DNA from: Burkholderiales bacterium
GTDB lineage: Bacteria > Pseudomonadota > Gammaproteobacteria > Burkholderiales > Burkholderiaceae_C
Assembly (NCBI GenBank): GCA_016223165.1
Contig: JACRPO010000007.1
Coordinates: forward strand, 620,001-684,000
Length of the DNA: 64,000 nt
Direction: 5' to 3'
Position 1 is the stretch's first letter. Each line of letters opens with the position of its first letter. Of this stretch, positions 32,518-40,808 are shown in pieces. The position numbers were made by a program, and so were the translations under genes. A model generated the notes under the pieces. The model ran no database searches and was not told where the DNA came from. It worked only from the letters and a program-made list of their open reading frames with translations.

Positions 32518-33609
32518 TCAATGCCGCAGGTTCTCGCCTGTCAGCGGATCGAAGAAGTGCAGCTTGTCCTGCATGAACGAGAACTGCAGCGGCTGGTTCA
32601 GCGCCACGCGCGCGTCGGCCGCGATGGTGGCGCGCAGCATGTGGCTGCCGGCCTGCAGGATGGCCACGATCTCGGCGCCATGGTGTTCGGCCCCGTACAG
32701 CGAGCCGCCCATGCCGCCGCGCTCGACCAGCTGCACGTGCTCGGGCCGCACGCCGATGCGGACATGGCCGTCCGCGGGCAGCGACAGCGCCGAGAGCGTG
32801 TCCTTCGTGGCCTGGTCGAGATCGAACGTCAACGCGCCGTCGCTGGCCCGGCCGGCCGCCAGGTCGATGCGGACGTCGAAGAGGTTGATGGCGGGCGTGC
32901 CGACGAACGACGCGACGAAGCTGTTCTTCGGCCGGTTGTAGATCTCGTGCGGCGTGCCCACCTGGATCAGCCGGCCCTTGTTCATCAGGCCGATTCGATC
33001 GCCCATGGTCATGGCCTCCACCTGGTCGTGCGTGACGAACACCAGCGTCGTGCCCAGCCGCTGCTGCAGGCCCTTCAACTCGGCGCGCAGCAACTCGCGC
33101 AGCTTGGCATCGAGGTTGGACAGCGGCTCGTCCATCAGGAACACGCGCGGCTCGCGCACGATGGCGCGGCCGATCGACACGCGCTGCATCTCGCCGCCCG
33201 ACAGGCGGTCGGTGCGCCGCTCCAGCAGGTGGGTGATGCGCACCGTGGCCGCCGCCCTGGCCACGCGCTCTTCGATCTGCTGCGCCGTGAAGTTGCGCAG
33301 CCTGGACTTGAGCGGGAAGGCCAGGTTCTCGCGCACCGTGTAGTTGGGGTAGAGCGAGTACTGCTGGAACACGAGCGCCACGTCGCGCTGCGCCGCGCTC
33401 CACTCGTTGACGCGCTGCTCGGCGATGCAGACGTCGCCGGCCTCGGGCTGTTCCAGCCCGGCAATGCAGCGCAGCGTCGTGCTCTTGCCGGCGCCGGTCG
33501 GGCCGAGCAGCACGAAGAATTCGCGATCGCGAATGTCCAGCGAGAGCTCGGCGATGGCGCTGACGGCACCGAAGCGCTTGCTGACGGACCGGAGGGAGAC
33601 CTGGGCCAC
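32518..33609 (-). CDS. carbohydrate ABC transporter ATPase (MalK/UgpC-like), subunit 2
   Basis: The 363-residue protein has Walker A GPTGAGKST, signature LSGGEMQRVSIGRA, Walker B VFLMDEPLSNLDAKL and the switch VFVTHDQ. A C-terminal TOBE/MOP-type domain includes RIGVRPEHVQL. It starts with GTG 33609, four bases after the stop of the first ATPase gene. Sugar importers of this class usually use one ATPase gene; here two non-identical genes (this and 33614-34714) are side by side, as in the glycerol ABC system GlpSTPQV. They probably form a heterodimer. Confidence 0.9.
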   Translation of the reverse strand: MAQVSLRSVSKRFGAVSAIAELSLDIRDREFFVLLGPTGAGKSTTLRCIAGLEQPEAGDVCIAEQRVNEWSAAQRDVALVFQQYSLYPNYTVRENLAFPLKSRLRNFTAQQIEERVARAAATVRITHLLERRTDRLSGGEMQRVSIGRAIVREPRVFLMDEPLSNLDAKLRELLRAELKGLQQRLGTTLVFVTHDQVEAMTMGDRIGLMNKGRLIQVGTPHEIYNRPKNSFVASFVGTPAINLFDVRIDLAAGRASDGALTFDLDQATKDTLSALSLPADGHVRIGVRPEHVQLVERGGMGGSLYGAEHHGAEIVAILQAGSHMLRATIAADARVALNQPLQFSFMQDKLHFFDPLTGENLRH

Positions 33610-33613
33610 GCGA

Positions 33614-34714
33614 TCAACTTCCCGCGGGCAGCCGCCCGCCGCTTTGCTTGTCGAAGAAGTGCGTGCGCGCGGCGTCGAGCTTGATCCACACCGCGTCGCC
33701 CTGGGCCGCAACGAACCGGCTCGGCGTGCGGGCCCGCAACGTGGCATCGCCCACGGCGATGTCGACGATGTCGTAGGCACCGAGCGGCTCGATCAGGTGC
33801 ACCCGGGCGGGCACGTGGCTGGGCGCGGCGGCCAGCGCCACGCTCACCGCCTCGGGCCGGATGCCGAGTGCCAGCGCCCGGCCGCCGTGCACGGCCGCCG
33901 GCGTCGCCGCGGCACCCAGCACGAAGGGCTGAGTCATGCCGGCCAGTCGCACCTCGGTGCCGCCGGCACCGGCTTCGCACTGGCAGTCGACCACGTTCAT
34001 GATCGGGCTGCCGACGAACTGCGCCACGAAGAGATTGGCCGGCGTGTCGTAGACCGTGGTCGGGCTGTCGTACTGCTGCAGCACGCCGTCGTTCATGATG
34101 CCGATCTTGTCGGCCATCGACATCGCCTCCACCTGGTCGTGGGTGACATAGACGGTCGTCGAGCCGTTTTCCACGTGCAGGCGGCGCAACTCGGCGCGCA
34201 TCTCTTCGCGCAGCTTGGCGTCCAGCGCGCCGATCGGCTCGTCCATCAGCATGGCCTCGGGCCGGCGCACCAGCGCGCGGCCGATGGTCACGCGTTGCAT
34301 GTCGCCGCCGGCCAGCGCCGAAGGGCGCTTGTTCAGCAGGTGCTCGATGCGCAGCACGCGCGCCACCTCGGTCACCTGCTTCCTCACCTCCGACTCGGCC
34401 TTGCGCGCGGCGCGCAGCGGGAAGGCGATGTTGTCGTAGCTCGTCAGGTGCGGGTACAGCGAATACAGCTGGAAGACGAAAGCGGTGTCGCGCTGCTGCG
34501 GCGGCAGATGATCGACGCGCCGGCCCTTGATGCGGATCTCACCCGAGTCGATGCTCTCCAGGCCGGCCAGTGCGCGCAGCGTGGTGGTCTTGCCGCAACC
34601 GGAAGGCCCGAGCAGCACGACGAACTCGCCGTCCTTGATGCGCAGGTTGAGCTTGCGGATGACGTGGTTGGTGCCGAAGCGCTTCTCGGCGTCGATGACC
34701 TCGATGTCGGCCAT
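33614..34714 (-). CDS. carbohydrate ABC transporter ATPase (MalK/UgpC-like), subunit 1
   Basis: The 366-residue protein has Walker A GPSGCGKTT and a signature that deviates in one position (LAGGDMQRVTIGRA, where LSGGQ is normal). Walker B is AMLMDEPIGALDAKL, followed by VYVTHDQ and a TOBE domain with ALGIRPEAVSV. ATG 34714 begins one base after the stop of the small membrane protein. It pairs with the next ATPase gene. Q-loop FVFQLYSLYPHL has the expected Gln. Confidence 0.9.
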   Translation of the reverse strand: MADIEVIDAEKRFGTNHVIRKLNLRIKDGEFVVLLGPSGCGKTTTLRALAGLESIDSGEIRIKGRRVDHLPPQQRDTAFVFQLYSLYPHLTSYDNIAFPLRAARKAESEVRKQVTEVARVLRIEHLLNKRPSALAGGDMQRVTIGRALVRRPEAMLMDEPIGALDAKLREEMRAELRRLHVENGSTTVYVTHDQVEAMSMADKIGIMNDGVLQQYDSPTTVYDTPANLFVAQFVGSPIMNVVDCQCEAGAGGTEVRLAGMTQPFVLGAAATPAAVHGGRALALGIRPEAVSVALAAAPSHVPARVHLIEPLGAYDIVDIAVGDATLRARTPSRFVAAQGDAVWIKLDAARTHFFDKQSGGRLPAGS

Positions 34715-34715
34715 G

Positions 34716-34934
34716 TCAGTGACCCTCCCGCGCCGGCCGGGCGGATCCGGCCGGCTCGTCCCCGTCGGGCGTCTTGATGCGGGAGAAGACGTTGAAGGCC
34801 ACGAGTCCGGCGATGATGATCGCCACGCTGTACTGGTGCAGCACCGCGATCCACGGCTGGCACAGCGCCACGATGCCCAGCACCATCAGCGCCATGCTGG
34901 CGAACTCGAACTGACGGGCGCGCTGCTTGAACAT
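34716..34934 (-). CDS. small two-helix membrane protein of the sugar ABC operon
   Basis: This 72-residue protein has a basic N terminus (MFKQRARQFEFAS), two hydrophobic segments (about 14-32 and 36-52; ALMVLGIVALCQPWIAVL, YSVAIIIAGLVAFNVF) and a polar tail. It lies between the permease and ATPase genes, 1 bp from the ATPase start. The layout, with two ATPase genes plus one small membrane protein, parallels GlpU in the glycerol ABC operon. It is likely an accessory subunit or assembly factor. No named family was assigned with certainty. Confidence 0.8.
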   Translation of the reverse strand: MFKQRARQFEFASMALMVLGIVALCQPWIAVLHQYSVAIIIAGLVAFNVFSRIKTPDGDEPAGSARPAREGH

Positions 34935-34938
34935 GGCG

Positions 34939-35898
34939 TCAGCGGCGGATGGCGCCGAAGGTCACGCCACGCAGCAGGTGGTCACGCAGGAAGAAGGTGA
35001 ACAGCGCCACCGGAATCAGGAACAGCAGGCTGCCGGCGGCAATGACGGTCCAGTCGGTCAGGCCCGAGCCGAGCTGCGACGGGATGTAGGGCGGCGCGGT
35101 CTGCGCGTTCTTGTTGGTCATCATCAGGGCGAAGGCGTATTCGTTCCACGCGGTGATGAAGCAGAACACGGCGGTGGCCGCGATGCCGGTGGTGGCCTGC
35201 GGCAGCACGATCTTGAAGAAGGCCTCCAGCCGCGTGTAGCCGTCCACCAGCGCGGCCTCTTCGTACTCCTTGGGGATCTCGTCGATGAAGCCCTTCATCA
35301 GCCAGACCGAGAACGAGAGGTTGAACGCGGTGTACAGGATGATCAGGCCGACGTGCGTGTCCACCAGGCCGACGGCGCGGTACATCAGGAACATCGGGAT
35401 CGCCACCACCACCGGCGGCAGCATGCGCGTGGAGAGGATGAAGAACAGCCAGTCGTCCTCGCCCGGCATCTTGAAGCGCGAGAAGCCGTAGGCCGTGATG
35501 GTGCCCATCGCCACGGCCAGGAAGGTGCTGGTGACGGCGATGACGATGCTGTTGATGAAACGCGAGACGTAGCCCGAGGACTCGATGCGGCCCTGCCCGT
35601 CCCGGATGAAGCGGTCGCCGCCGTCCATCACCTGCTTCTCCCACCAGGGCGCCTTGGCATAGGCGTCCGGGTCGGAGGCGCCGCGCTGCTGCACGCGCGA
35701 GGTGAACAACTTGATGAACGGAGTGATCTCGGGCGTGAAGAACACCGTGGGCGGCACGGTGGTGGATTCGGCGCGCGCCTTGAAGGCGGTGGAGCCGATC
35801 CAGTACAGCGGGATCATCATGATCACCAGCAGCACCAGCACCAGCGCGATGGCGCCGCGGTTCCACCAGCGCGAGACAGAGGATTGAACGATGGCCAT
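34939..35898 (-). CDS. carbohydrate ABC transporter permease, MalG type
   Basis: The 319-residue inner-membrane protein has six predicted helices. The EAA loop EYEEAALVDGYTRLEAFFKI is followed by VLPQATTGIAATAVF, and a long periplasmic segment lies after the first helix (about 45-110). It starts at ATG 35898, 24 bp after the MalF-type gene stop. It is the second translocation subunit of the sugar importer. Confidence 0.92.
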   Translation of the reverse strand: MAIVQSSVSRWWNRGAIALVLVLLVIMMIPLYWIGSTAFKARAESTTVPPTVFFTPEITPFIKLFTSRVQQRGASDPDAYAKAPWWEKQVMDGGDRFIRDGQGRIESSGYVSRFINSIVIAVTSTFLAVAMGTITAYGFSRFKMPGEDDWLFFILSTRMLPPVVVAIPMFLMYRAVGLVDTHVGLIILYTAFNLSFSVWLMKGFIDEIPKEYEEAALVDGYTRLEAFFKIVLPQATTGIAATAVFCFITAWNEYAFALMMTNKNAQTAPPYIPSQLGSGLTDWTVIAAGSLLFLIPVALFTFFLRDHLLRGVTFGAIRR

Positions 35899-35922
35899 GG
35901 GCAGGATGCGGATGGCGGCGCG

Positions 35923-36840
35923 TCAGCGGGCCTTGAGGCGATTGAGGTACTTCACGTACACATTGGTGATGGCCAGCACCGCCAGCAGGACGATGTACGC
36001 CAGCGCGCAGGAGCGGCCGGTCTGCCACTCCTGGAAGGCCATCTTGTAGAGCCTGATGGCCACCAGCTCGGTCTCGTCCATGCTCGCCATCACGAACGCG
36101 ATGTCGAAGGTCTTGAACGCCTCCATGGTGCGGAAGATGATGGCGATCAGCAGCAGCGGCGACACCAGCGGCAGCGTGATGCGGCGGAACACGAACCAGC
36201 GCGACGCACGGTCGATGGCGGCCGCCTCATACAGCGACGGCGGAATCGCCGACAGCCCGGCCAGCGAAAGCAGCATCACGAACGGCGACCACATCCAGAT
36301 GTCGGTGATGGCGATGGCCAGCAGCGCCATGTCGGGATCCGACAGCCACACCTTGCCTTCGGTGAAGAAGACGTAGTTCACGATGCCCCACGAGGGGTTG
36401 TAGAGCAGCTGCCAGAACAGGCCCACCACCGCCATGCACATCATCATGGGCAGCATCAACAGCGTGGTCAGCAGGCCCTTGGCCGGGATGGCGCGGTTGA
36501 GCAGCAGCGCAGCGCCGAAGCCCACGACCACCTGGCCCACCACCGACATGATCACGTACTTGGCGGTGAGCGTGAAGTTGGCCCAGATGTATTCGTCTTC
36601 GAGCAGTTCGCGGTAGTTCTGCAGACCGACGAACTTCACCGGGTCGTTCATCGAGGCGCGGTAGTCGGTGAACGAGTAGCCCAGCGAGTAGAGCAGCGGA
36701 AAGATGTTGAAGACGATCAGGAAGACGATCGTCGGGATGATGAACCAGTTGCGGATCGCGAGATCGCTCATGCCGCGTCCGGCGACGGCAGGCGTGCGGG
36801 CGGCACTCGAGGCACTGCCGGTCAAGGCGGTTTGAGACAT
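35923..36840 (-). CDS. carbohydrate ABC transporter permease, MalF type
   Basis: The 305-residue protein has six helices (NWFIIPTIVFLIVFNIFPLL first) and the EAA loop SLYEAAAIDRASRWFVFRRI followed by TLPLVSPLLL. Helix 1 is preceded by a short cytoplasmic Ser/Ala tail. It is the partner of the MalG-type permease and lies 84 bp downstream of the binding-protein gene. Confidence 0.92.
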   Translation of the reverse strand: MSQTALTGSASSAARTPAVAGRGMSDLAIRNWFIIPTIVFLIVFNIFPLLYSLGYSFTDYRASMNDPVKFVGLQNYRELLEDEYIWANFTLTAKYVIMSVVGQVVVGFGAALLLNRAIPAKGLLTTLLMLPMMMCMAVVGLFWQLLYNPSWGIVNYVFFTEGKVWLSDPDMALLAIAITDIWMWSPFVMLLSLAGLSAIPPSLYEAAAIDRASRWFVFRRITLPLVSPLLLIAIIFRTMEAFKTFDIAFVMASMDETELVAIRLYKMAFQEWQTGRSCALAYIVLLAVLAITNVYVKYLNRLKAR

Positions 36841-36924
36841 GGATGGTCGGCGGCTGGATGAACGACTCGGGGGACGTGCGGGGGAGGGCGGCCCGACCGG
36901 CCGCCCCCTGCATCGGCGCGGTGC

Positions 36925-38235
36925 CTACTTCGTGCGTCCGTACTTCTTGAACGTCGCCTGCCAGTCCTTGGCCAGCCCGTTGGCCGCTTCCTCGGCCGTG
37001 CCCTTGCCGCCGACGACGAACGGGTGCCAGCGCTTGTTGGCCGCGGTGAGCAGCTCGGCATACTCGGGCACTGCCCAGAAGTCCTTGACCATGAACATCG
37101 ACTGGTAGAAGGCCTCGTTGTACGGCGTGGCCTTGCGGAAGGCGTCGGACTTCAGGATCGCCGCGTTGCAGGTGTAGCCGCCCAGGTCGGCCCACTTCTT
37201 CTGCACGTCCTCGCGGATGAACCACTCGAGGAACTTCATCGCCTCGTCCTTGTTCTTCGAGTACGAGACGATCGAGATGCCCTGGCCGCCGAGGGCCGCG
37301 AACTGCTTGCCGGTCGGGCCCTTGGGACTCGCGAAGTAGCCGGTGACCTTGGCGAACTTGTTGGTGGTCGGGTTGGCCAGGGCCGGGAAGAAGGCGAAGA
37401 AGTTCATGCTCATCGAGACCAGGCCTTCGGTGATGGCCTGGTTGCCTTCCTGGAAGAAGGTCTTGCCCCAGTCGGGCGGCGTGAAGCCGTACAGCCGCTT
37501 GTAGAACTTGAGCGCCTCGATGTTCTCCTTGGAGTTGACGATGCCGTCCACCTTGTGGGTGGCGTAGTCGCCCAGGTTCCCGCCGAAGCTGAAGATGACG
37601 TTCTCGACCCCCATCACCAGCGCGTCGTAGCTGTTGTCGGTGTAGATCGAGATGCCGTAGCGCTTTTCCTTCGGCCGATGGAAGAACTCGGCGATGTCAC
37701 CCAGTTCCTTCCAGGTCTTGGGCACGTCGAGTTCATAGCCGTACTTGGCCTTGAAGGCGGCCTTCTCCTTCGGGTCCTCGAACCAGTCCTTGCGATAGGA
37801 GAAGCCGGTCGCGTCGCCCTCGAGCGGAATGGCCCAGTACTTGCCGCTCTTGCCGGGGTACTCGGCATAGCCGGCGACGGTAGCCGGGGCCATGACCTCG
37901 GCCACCTTGTGCTTCTTGAAGAACGCCGTCAGCTCCACGTAGTGCCCGCCGGTGGAGCCGGCGCCGAGCCATTGCGAGTCCCCGACCACCATGTCGTAGG
38001 CCGAGCCCTTGGCCGTGAACTCCTTGAACGCCTTGTTCTGGAAGTCGGGCCAGGGCGTGGTCTCGACGACCACCTTGGTGCCGGTCTGTTTCTCGTAGTC
38101 CTTGACCAGTTCCTGCAGGTAATTGGCCGGATCCCACTGCGCCCACAGGATCGTGAGCTTGCCTTGCGCGGCGGCCACCTGCGCAAAACCGAGCAGCGCC
38201 GCCGCAGCGGCGAACCTCGTAAGTGCCTTGAGCAT
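36925..38235 (-). CDS. sugar ABC transporter periplasmic binding protein (family 1)
   Basis: The 436-residue secreted protein has signal MLKALTRFAAAAALLGFAQ with cleavage after AAA, then KLTILWAQWDPANYLQELV typical of family 1 carbohydrate binders. Aromatic residues that could stack on sugar are plentiful (WPDFQN, SQWLG, GGHYVEL, YKRLYGFTPPDW). The ligand is not identifiable. A strong gaggaga site precedes ATG 38235. It is the first gene of the minus-strand unit, driven by the promoter at 38310-38338 and overlapped by a FadR-type operator near the start of transcription. Confidence 0.92.
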   Translation of the reverse strand: MLKALTRFAAAAALLGFAQVAAAQGKLTILWAQWDPANYLQELVKDYEKQTGTKVVVETTPWPDFQNKAFKEFTAKGSAYDMVVGDSQWLGAGSTGGHYVELTAFFKKHKVAEVMAPATVAGYAEYPGKSGKYWAIPLEGDATGFSYRKDWFEDPKEKAAFKAKYGYELDVPKTWKELGDIAEFFHRPKEKRYGISIYTDNSYDALVMGVENVIFSFGGNLGDYATHKVDGIVNSKENIEALKFYKRLYGFTPPDWGKTFFQEGNQAITEGLVSMSMNFFAFFPALANPTTNKFAKVTGYFASPKGPTGKQFAALGGQGISIVSYSKNKDEAMKFLEWFIREDVQKKWADLGGYTCNAAILKSDAFRKATPYNEAFYQSMFMVKDFWAVPEYAELLTAANKRWHPFVVGGKGTAEEAANGLAKDWQATFKKYGRTK

Positions 38236-38292
38236 TCTTGTCTCCTCGTCTCCGTCGTGAGGCGCACGCCCCGTGTGTGGGTCGACCCCCAT

Positions 38293-38305
38293 CTGGTCGG
38301 ACCAG
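38293..38305. promoter_or_regulatory. FadR/GntR-type operator 1
   Basis: A perfect 13-bp palindrome ctggtcggaccag is centred on 38299. Its core TGGTCGGACCA fits the FadR-subfamily pattern TNGTNNNACNA. It lies over the expected transcription start of the binding-protein promoter, so binding should block that unit. The likely ligand is the FadR-type regulator coded at 28990-29790. Confidence 0.8.
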
Positions 38306-38309
38306 CGTC

Positions 38310-38338
38310 AGGATAGGGGAGCGGGCCGGCACTGTCAA
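38310..38338 (-). promoter_or_regulatory. sigma-70 promoter for the ABC/catabolic unit
   Basis: On the minus strand TTGACA (38338-38333) is separated by 17 bp from TATCCT (38315-38310). The -35 box is a perfect match and the -10 matches four of six. Its upstream edge touches operator 2. Confidence 0.65.
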
Positions 38339-38351
38339 CTGGTCCGACCAG
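38339..38351. promoter_or_regulatory. FadR/GntR-type operator 2
   Basis: A perfect palindrome ctggtccgaccag centred on 38345, 46 bp from operator 1. It sits between the -35 boxes of the two divergent promoters. With flanks it reads AACTGGTCCGACCAGAT, very like classical FadR sites. Confidence 0.8.
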
Positions 38352-38354
38352 ATG

Positions 38355-38383
38355 TTGACACCGATTCTTCGCCGACGCATCAT
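38355..38383 (+). promoter_or_regulatory. sigma-70 promoter for the divergent isomerase/dehydrogenase unit
   Basis: TTGACA at 38355-38360 is followed after 17 bp by CATCAT at 38378-38383, four of six for the -10. Transcription would start about 38390, some 65 nt before ATG 38457. Confidence 0.6.
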
Positions 38384-38456
38384 CCCGCGCCGATGTGCCG
38401 CTGCGACCGCATGCGCAAGTGCGCGAGCGAGCGCGTCGTCACCAAAGGAGCGCCAC

Positions 38457-39512
38457 ATGAAAACCATCAACGGCCCGGCCATCTTCCTGGCCCAGTTCGC
38501 CGGCGATGCCGCACCGTTCAACTCGCTCGCGTCGATCGCGCAATGGGCCGCCGGCCTGGGCTACAAGGGCGTGCAGATCCCGAGCTGGGACGCGCGCCTG
38601 TTCAACCTGAAGAACGCCGCCACCAGCAGGACCTACTGCGACGAGGTGAAGGGCACGCTGGCCCAGCACGGCCTGCAGATCACCGAGCTGTCGACGCACC
38701 TGCAAGGCCAGCTGGTGGCCGTGCACCCGGCCTACGACGCGGGGTTCGACGGCTTTGCCGCACCCGAGGTGCGCGGCGACCCCGTGCGGCGCCAGCAGTG
38801 GGCCGTCGAACAGATGATGCTGGCGGCCAAGGCGTCGAGCAACCTGGGTCTGACGGCGCATGCCAGCTTCTCCGGCGCGCTCGCCTGGCCCTACCTGTAC
38901 TCGTGGCCGCCGCGGCCGGCGGGGTTGATCGAGGCCGCGTTCGACGAGCTGGCCAAGCGCTGGCGGCCCATCCTCGACGCGTTCGACCACGAGGGCGTGG
39001 ACGTCTGCTACGAGATCCACCCGGGCGAAGACCTGCACGACGGCGTGACCTACGAGATGTTCCTCGAGCGCGTCGACCACCACAAGCGCGCCTGCCTGCT
39101 GTACGACCCCAGCCATTTCGTGCTGCAGCAGCTGGACTACCTTGCGTACATCGATCACTACCACGAGCGCATCAAGATCTTCCACGTCAAGGACGCCGAG
39201 TTCAACCCGACCGGCAAGCAAGGCGTGTACGGCGGCTTCCAGCCGTGGCTCAACCGCGTCGGGCGCTTCCGCTCGCTGGGCGACGGCCAGGTGGACTTCC
39301 GGGCGATCTTCTCCAAGCTGGCGGCCTACGACTTCCCCGGCTGGGCGGTGGTGGAATGGGAGTGCTGCCTCAAGCATCCCGAAGACGGGGCGCGCGAGGG
39401 CGCCAAGTTCATTGCCGAACGCATCATTCGAGTGGCCGACCGCGCCTTCGATGACTTCGCCGGTGGCGGCGTCGACCAGGCGGCGAACAAGAAGATGCTG
39501 GGCATCGCCTGA
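38457..39512 (+). CDS. AP-endonuclease-2-fold sugar isomerase/epimerase (second TIM barrel)
   Basis: The 351-residue protein starts at ATG 38457 behind aaaggag (38444-38450). It has an expanded barrel with candidate ligands Glu in CYEIHPGED, Asp/His in LYDPSHFVLQQ, His/Asp in KIFHVKDAEF and Glu in AVVEWECC. An insertion carries YGGFQPWLNRVGRFRSLGDG. The family includes xylose-isomerase-like enzymes of inositol and rare-sugar breakdown. It is first in the plus-strand unit, directly behind the operator-controlled promoter, so it belongs to the regulon. Confidence 0.87.
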   Translation: MKTINGPAIFLAQFAGDAAPFNSLASIAQWAAGLGYKGVQIPSWDARLFNLKNAATSRTYCDEVKGTLAQHGLQITELSTHLQGQLVAVHPAYDAGFDGFAAPEVRGDPVRRQQWAVEQMMLAAKASSNLGLTAHASFSGALAWPYLYSWPPRPAGLIEAAFDELAKRWRPILDAFDHEGVDVCYEIHPGEDLHDGVTYEMFLERVDHHKRACLLYDPSHFVLQQLDYLAYIDHYHERIKIFHVKDAEFNPTGKQGVYGGFQPWLNRVGRFRSLGDGQVDFRAIFSKLAAYDFPGWAVVEWECCLKHPEDGAREGAKFIAERIIRVADRAFDDFAGGGVDQAANKKMLGIA

Positions 39513-39521
39513 GGCCGCGCC

Positions 39522-40712
39522 ATGACGATCGAAGCATCGACCACCGGCGGCGCCGCGCCGCGCCGCATCCGGCTGGGCATGGTGGGCGGCGGCCAGGGTG
39601 CGTTCATCGGCGCGGTGCATCGCATCGCCGCGCGGCTCGACGACTGCTATGAACTCGTGGCCGGTGCGTTGTCGTCGCAGCCGCAGCGCGCGGCGGCCAG
39701 TGCGGCCGAGCTGCACATCGCGCCCGATCGCGCCTATGCCGACTTCCACGCCATGGCACGCGCCGAGGCGGCGCGCGCCGACGGCATCGACGTGGTGGCC
39801 ATCGTCACGCCGAACCACCTGCACGTCCCGATCGCGACGGCCTTTCTCGACGCCGGCATCCACGTCATCTGCGACAAGCCGGTCTCCACCACCCTGGCCG
39901 ACGCGCTGACACTGGTGGAGAAGGTGCGCAGCACGGGCCTGCTGTTCGCACTGACGCACAACTACTCCGGCTACCCGATGGTGCGCCAGGCGCGCGAGAT
40001 GGTGGCCGCCGGCGAGCTCGGCGAGATCCGGCTGGTGCACGCCGAATACGTGCAGGACTGGCTGACCACCGATCTCGCGGCCACCGGCCAGAAGCAGGCG
40101 CTGTGGCGCGGCGACCCCGCCCAGAGCGGCGCCGGCGGCGCGCTGGGCGACATCGGCACGCATGCCGAACACCTGGGGCGTTTCATCTCGGGTCTGGAAC
40201 TCGCGGCCGTGAGTGCCGACATCCAGAGTTTCGTGACCGGCCGGCGCCTGGACGACAACGCGCACGTCATGCTGCGCTACGCCAACGGCGCGCGCGGCCT
40301 GCTCTGGGCCAGCCAGGTGGCCCCGGGCAACGAGAACGCGCTGCGCGTGCGCGTGTATGGCACCAAGGCCGGCCTCGACTTCCGTCAGGAGCAGCCGAAC
40401 CAGCTGTGGCTCACGCCGCTGGGCCAGGCGCCCCGGCTGATCACGCGCGGGGGCAGCGGTGCCGGCAGCAGCGCGGCAGCCGGCCACGCCACCCGCATTC
40501 CCGCCGGTCACCCCGAGGGCTACCTCGAAGGTTTTGCGCAGCTGTACCGCGACCTGGCCGAGCAGATCCACGCGCGCTGGGAGCAGCGCACCCCCGACCC
40601 GCTGGCGTGCAGCGTGCCCACGGTGGTCGATGGCGCGCTCGGCATGAAGTTCATCGCGGCGGTGATCGAGTCCAGCCGCGCCGAGGGGCGGTGGGTGAGC
40701 GCAAGGCTTTGA
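39522..40712 (+). CDS. Gfo/Idh/MocA-family dehydrogenase
   Basis: The 396-residue protein has an N-terminal Rossmann domain (LGMVGGGQGAFIGAVHR at about 18-34), the EKP-like HVICDKPVST with catalytic lysine and the active-site stretch GGALGDIGTHAEHLGRF. These enzymes oxidise sugars, inositols or their derivatives with NAD(P). The gene follows the TIM-barrel gene by 9 bp. Together the two resemble inositol or rare-sugar pathways where oxidation to a keto sugar is followed by isomerisation. A Gly/Ser-rich loop near residue 310-320 is likely a local expansion. Confidence 0.9.
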   Translation: MTIEASTTGGAAPRRIRLGMVGGGQGAFIGAVHRIAARLDDCYELVAGALSSQPQRAAASAAELHIAPDRAYADFHAMARAEAARADGIDVVAIVTPNHLHVPIATAFLDAGIHVICDKPVSTTLADALTLVEKVRSTGLLFALTHNYSGYPMVRQAREMVAAGELGEIRLVHAEYVQDWLTTDLAATGQKQALWRGDPAQSGAGGALGDIGTHAEHLGRFISGLELAAVSADIQSFVTGRRLDDNAHVMLRYANGARGLLWASQVAPGNENALRVRVYGTKAGLDFRQEQPNQLWLTPLGQAPRLITRGGSGAGSSAAAGHATRIPAGHPEGYLEGFAQLYRDLAEQIHARWEQRTPDPLACSVPTVVDGALGMKFIAAVIESSRAEGRWVSARL

Positions 40713-40808
40713 CCGCGTTCGCGCGCCGGCTCCCGACGCGCGAGAGGCGGCGAGCCCGTTCGCACTGACGCCGCGCGCCGCACGACGCACCGGCCGCGAG
40801 GAAGCCCG

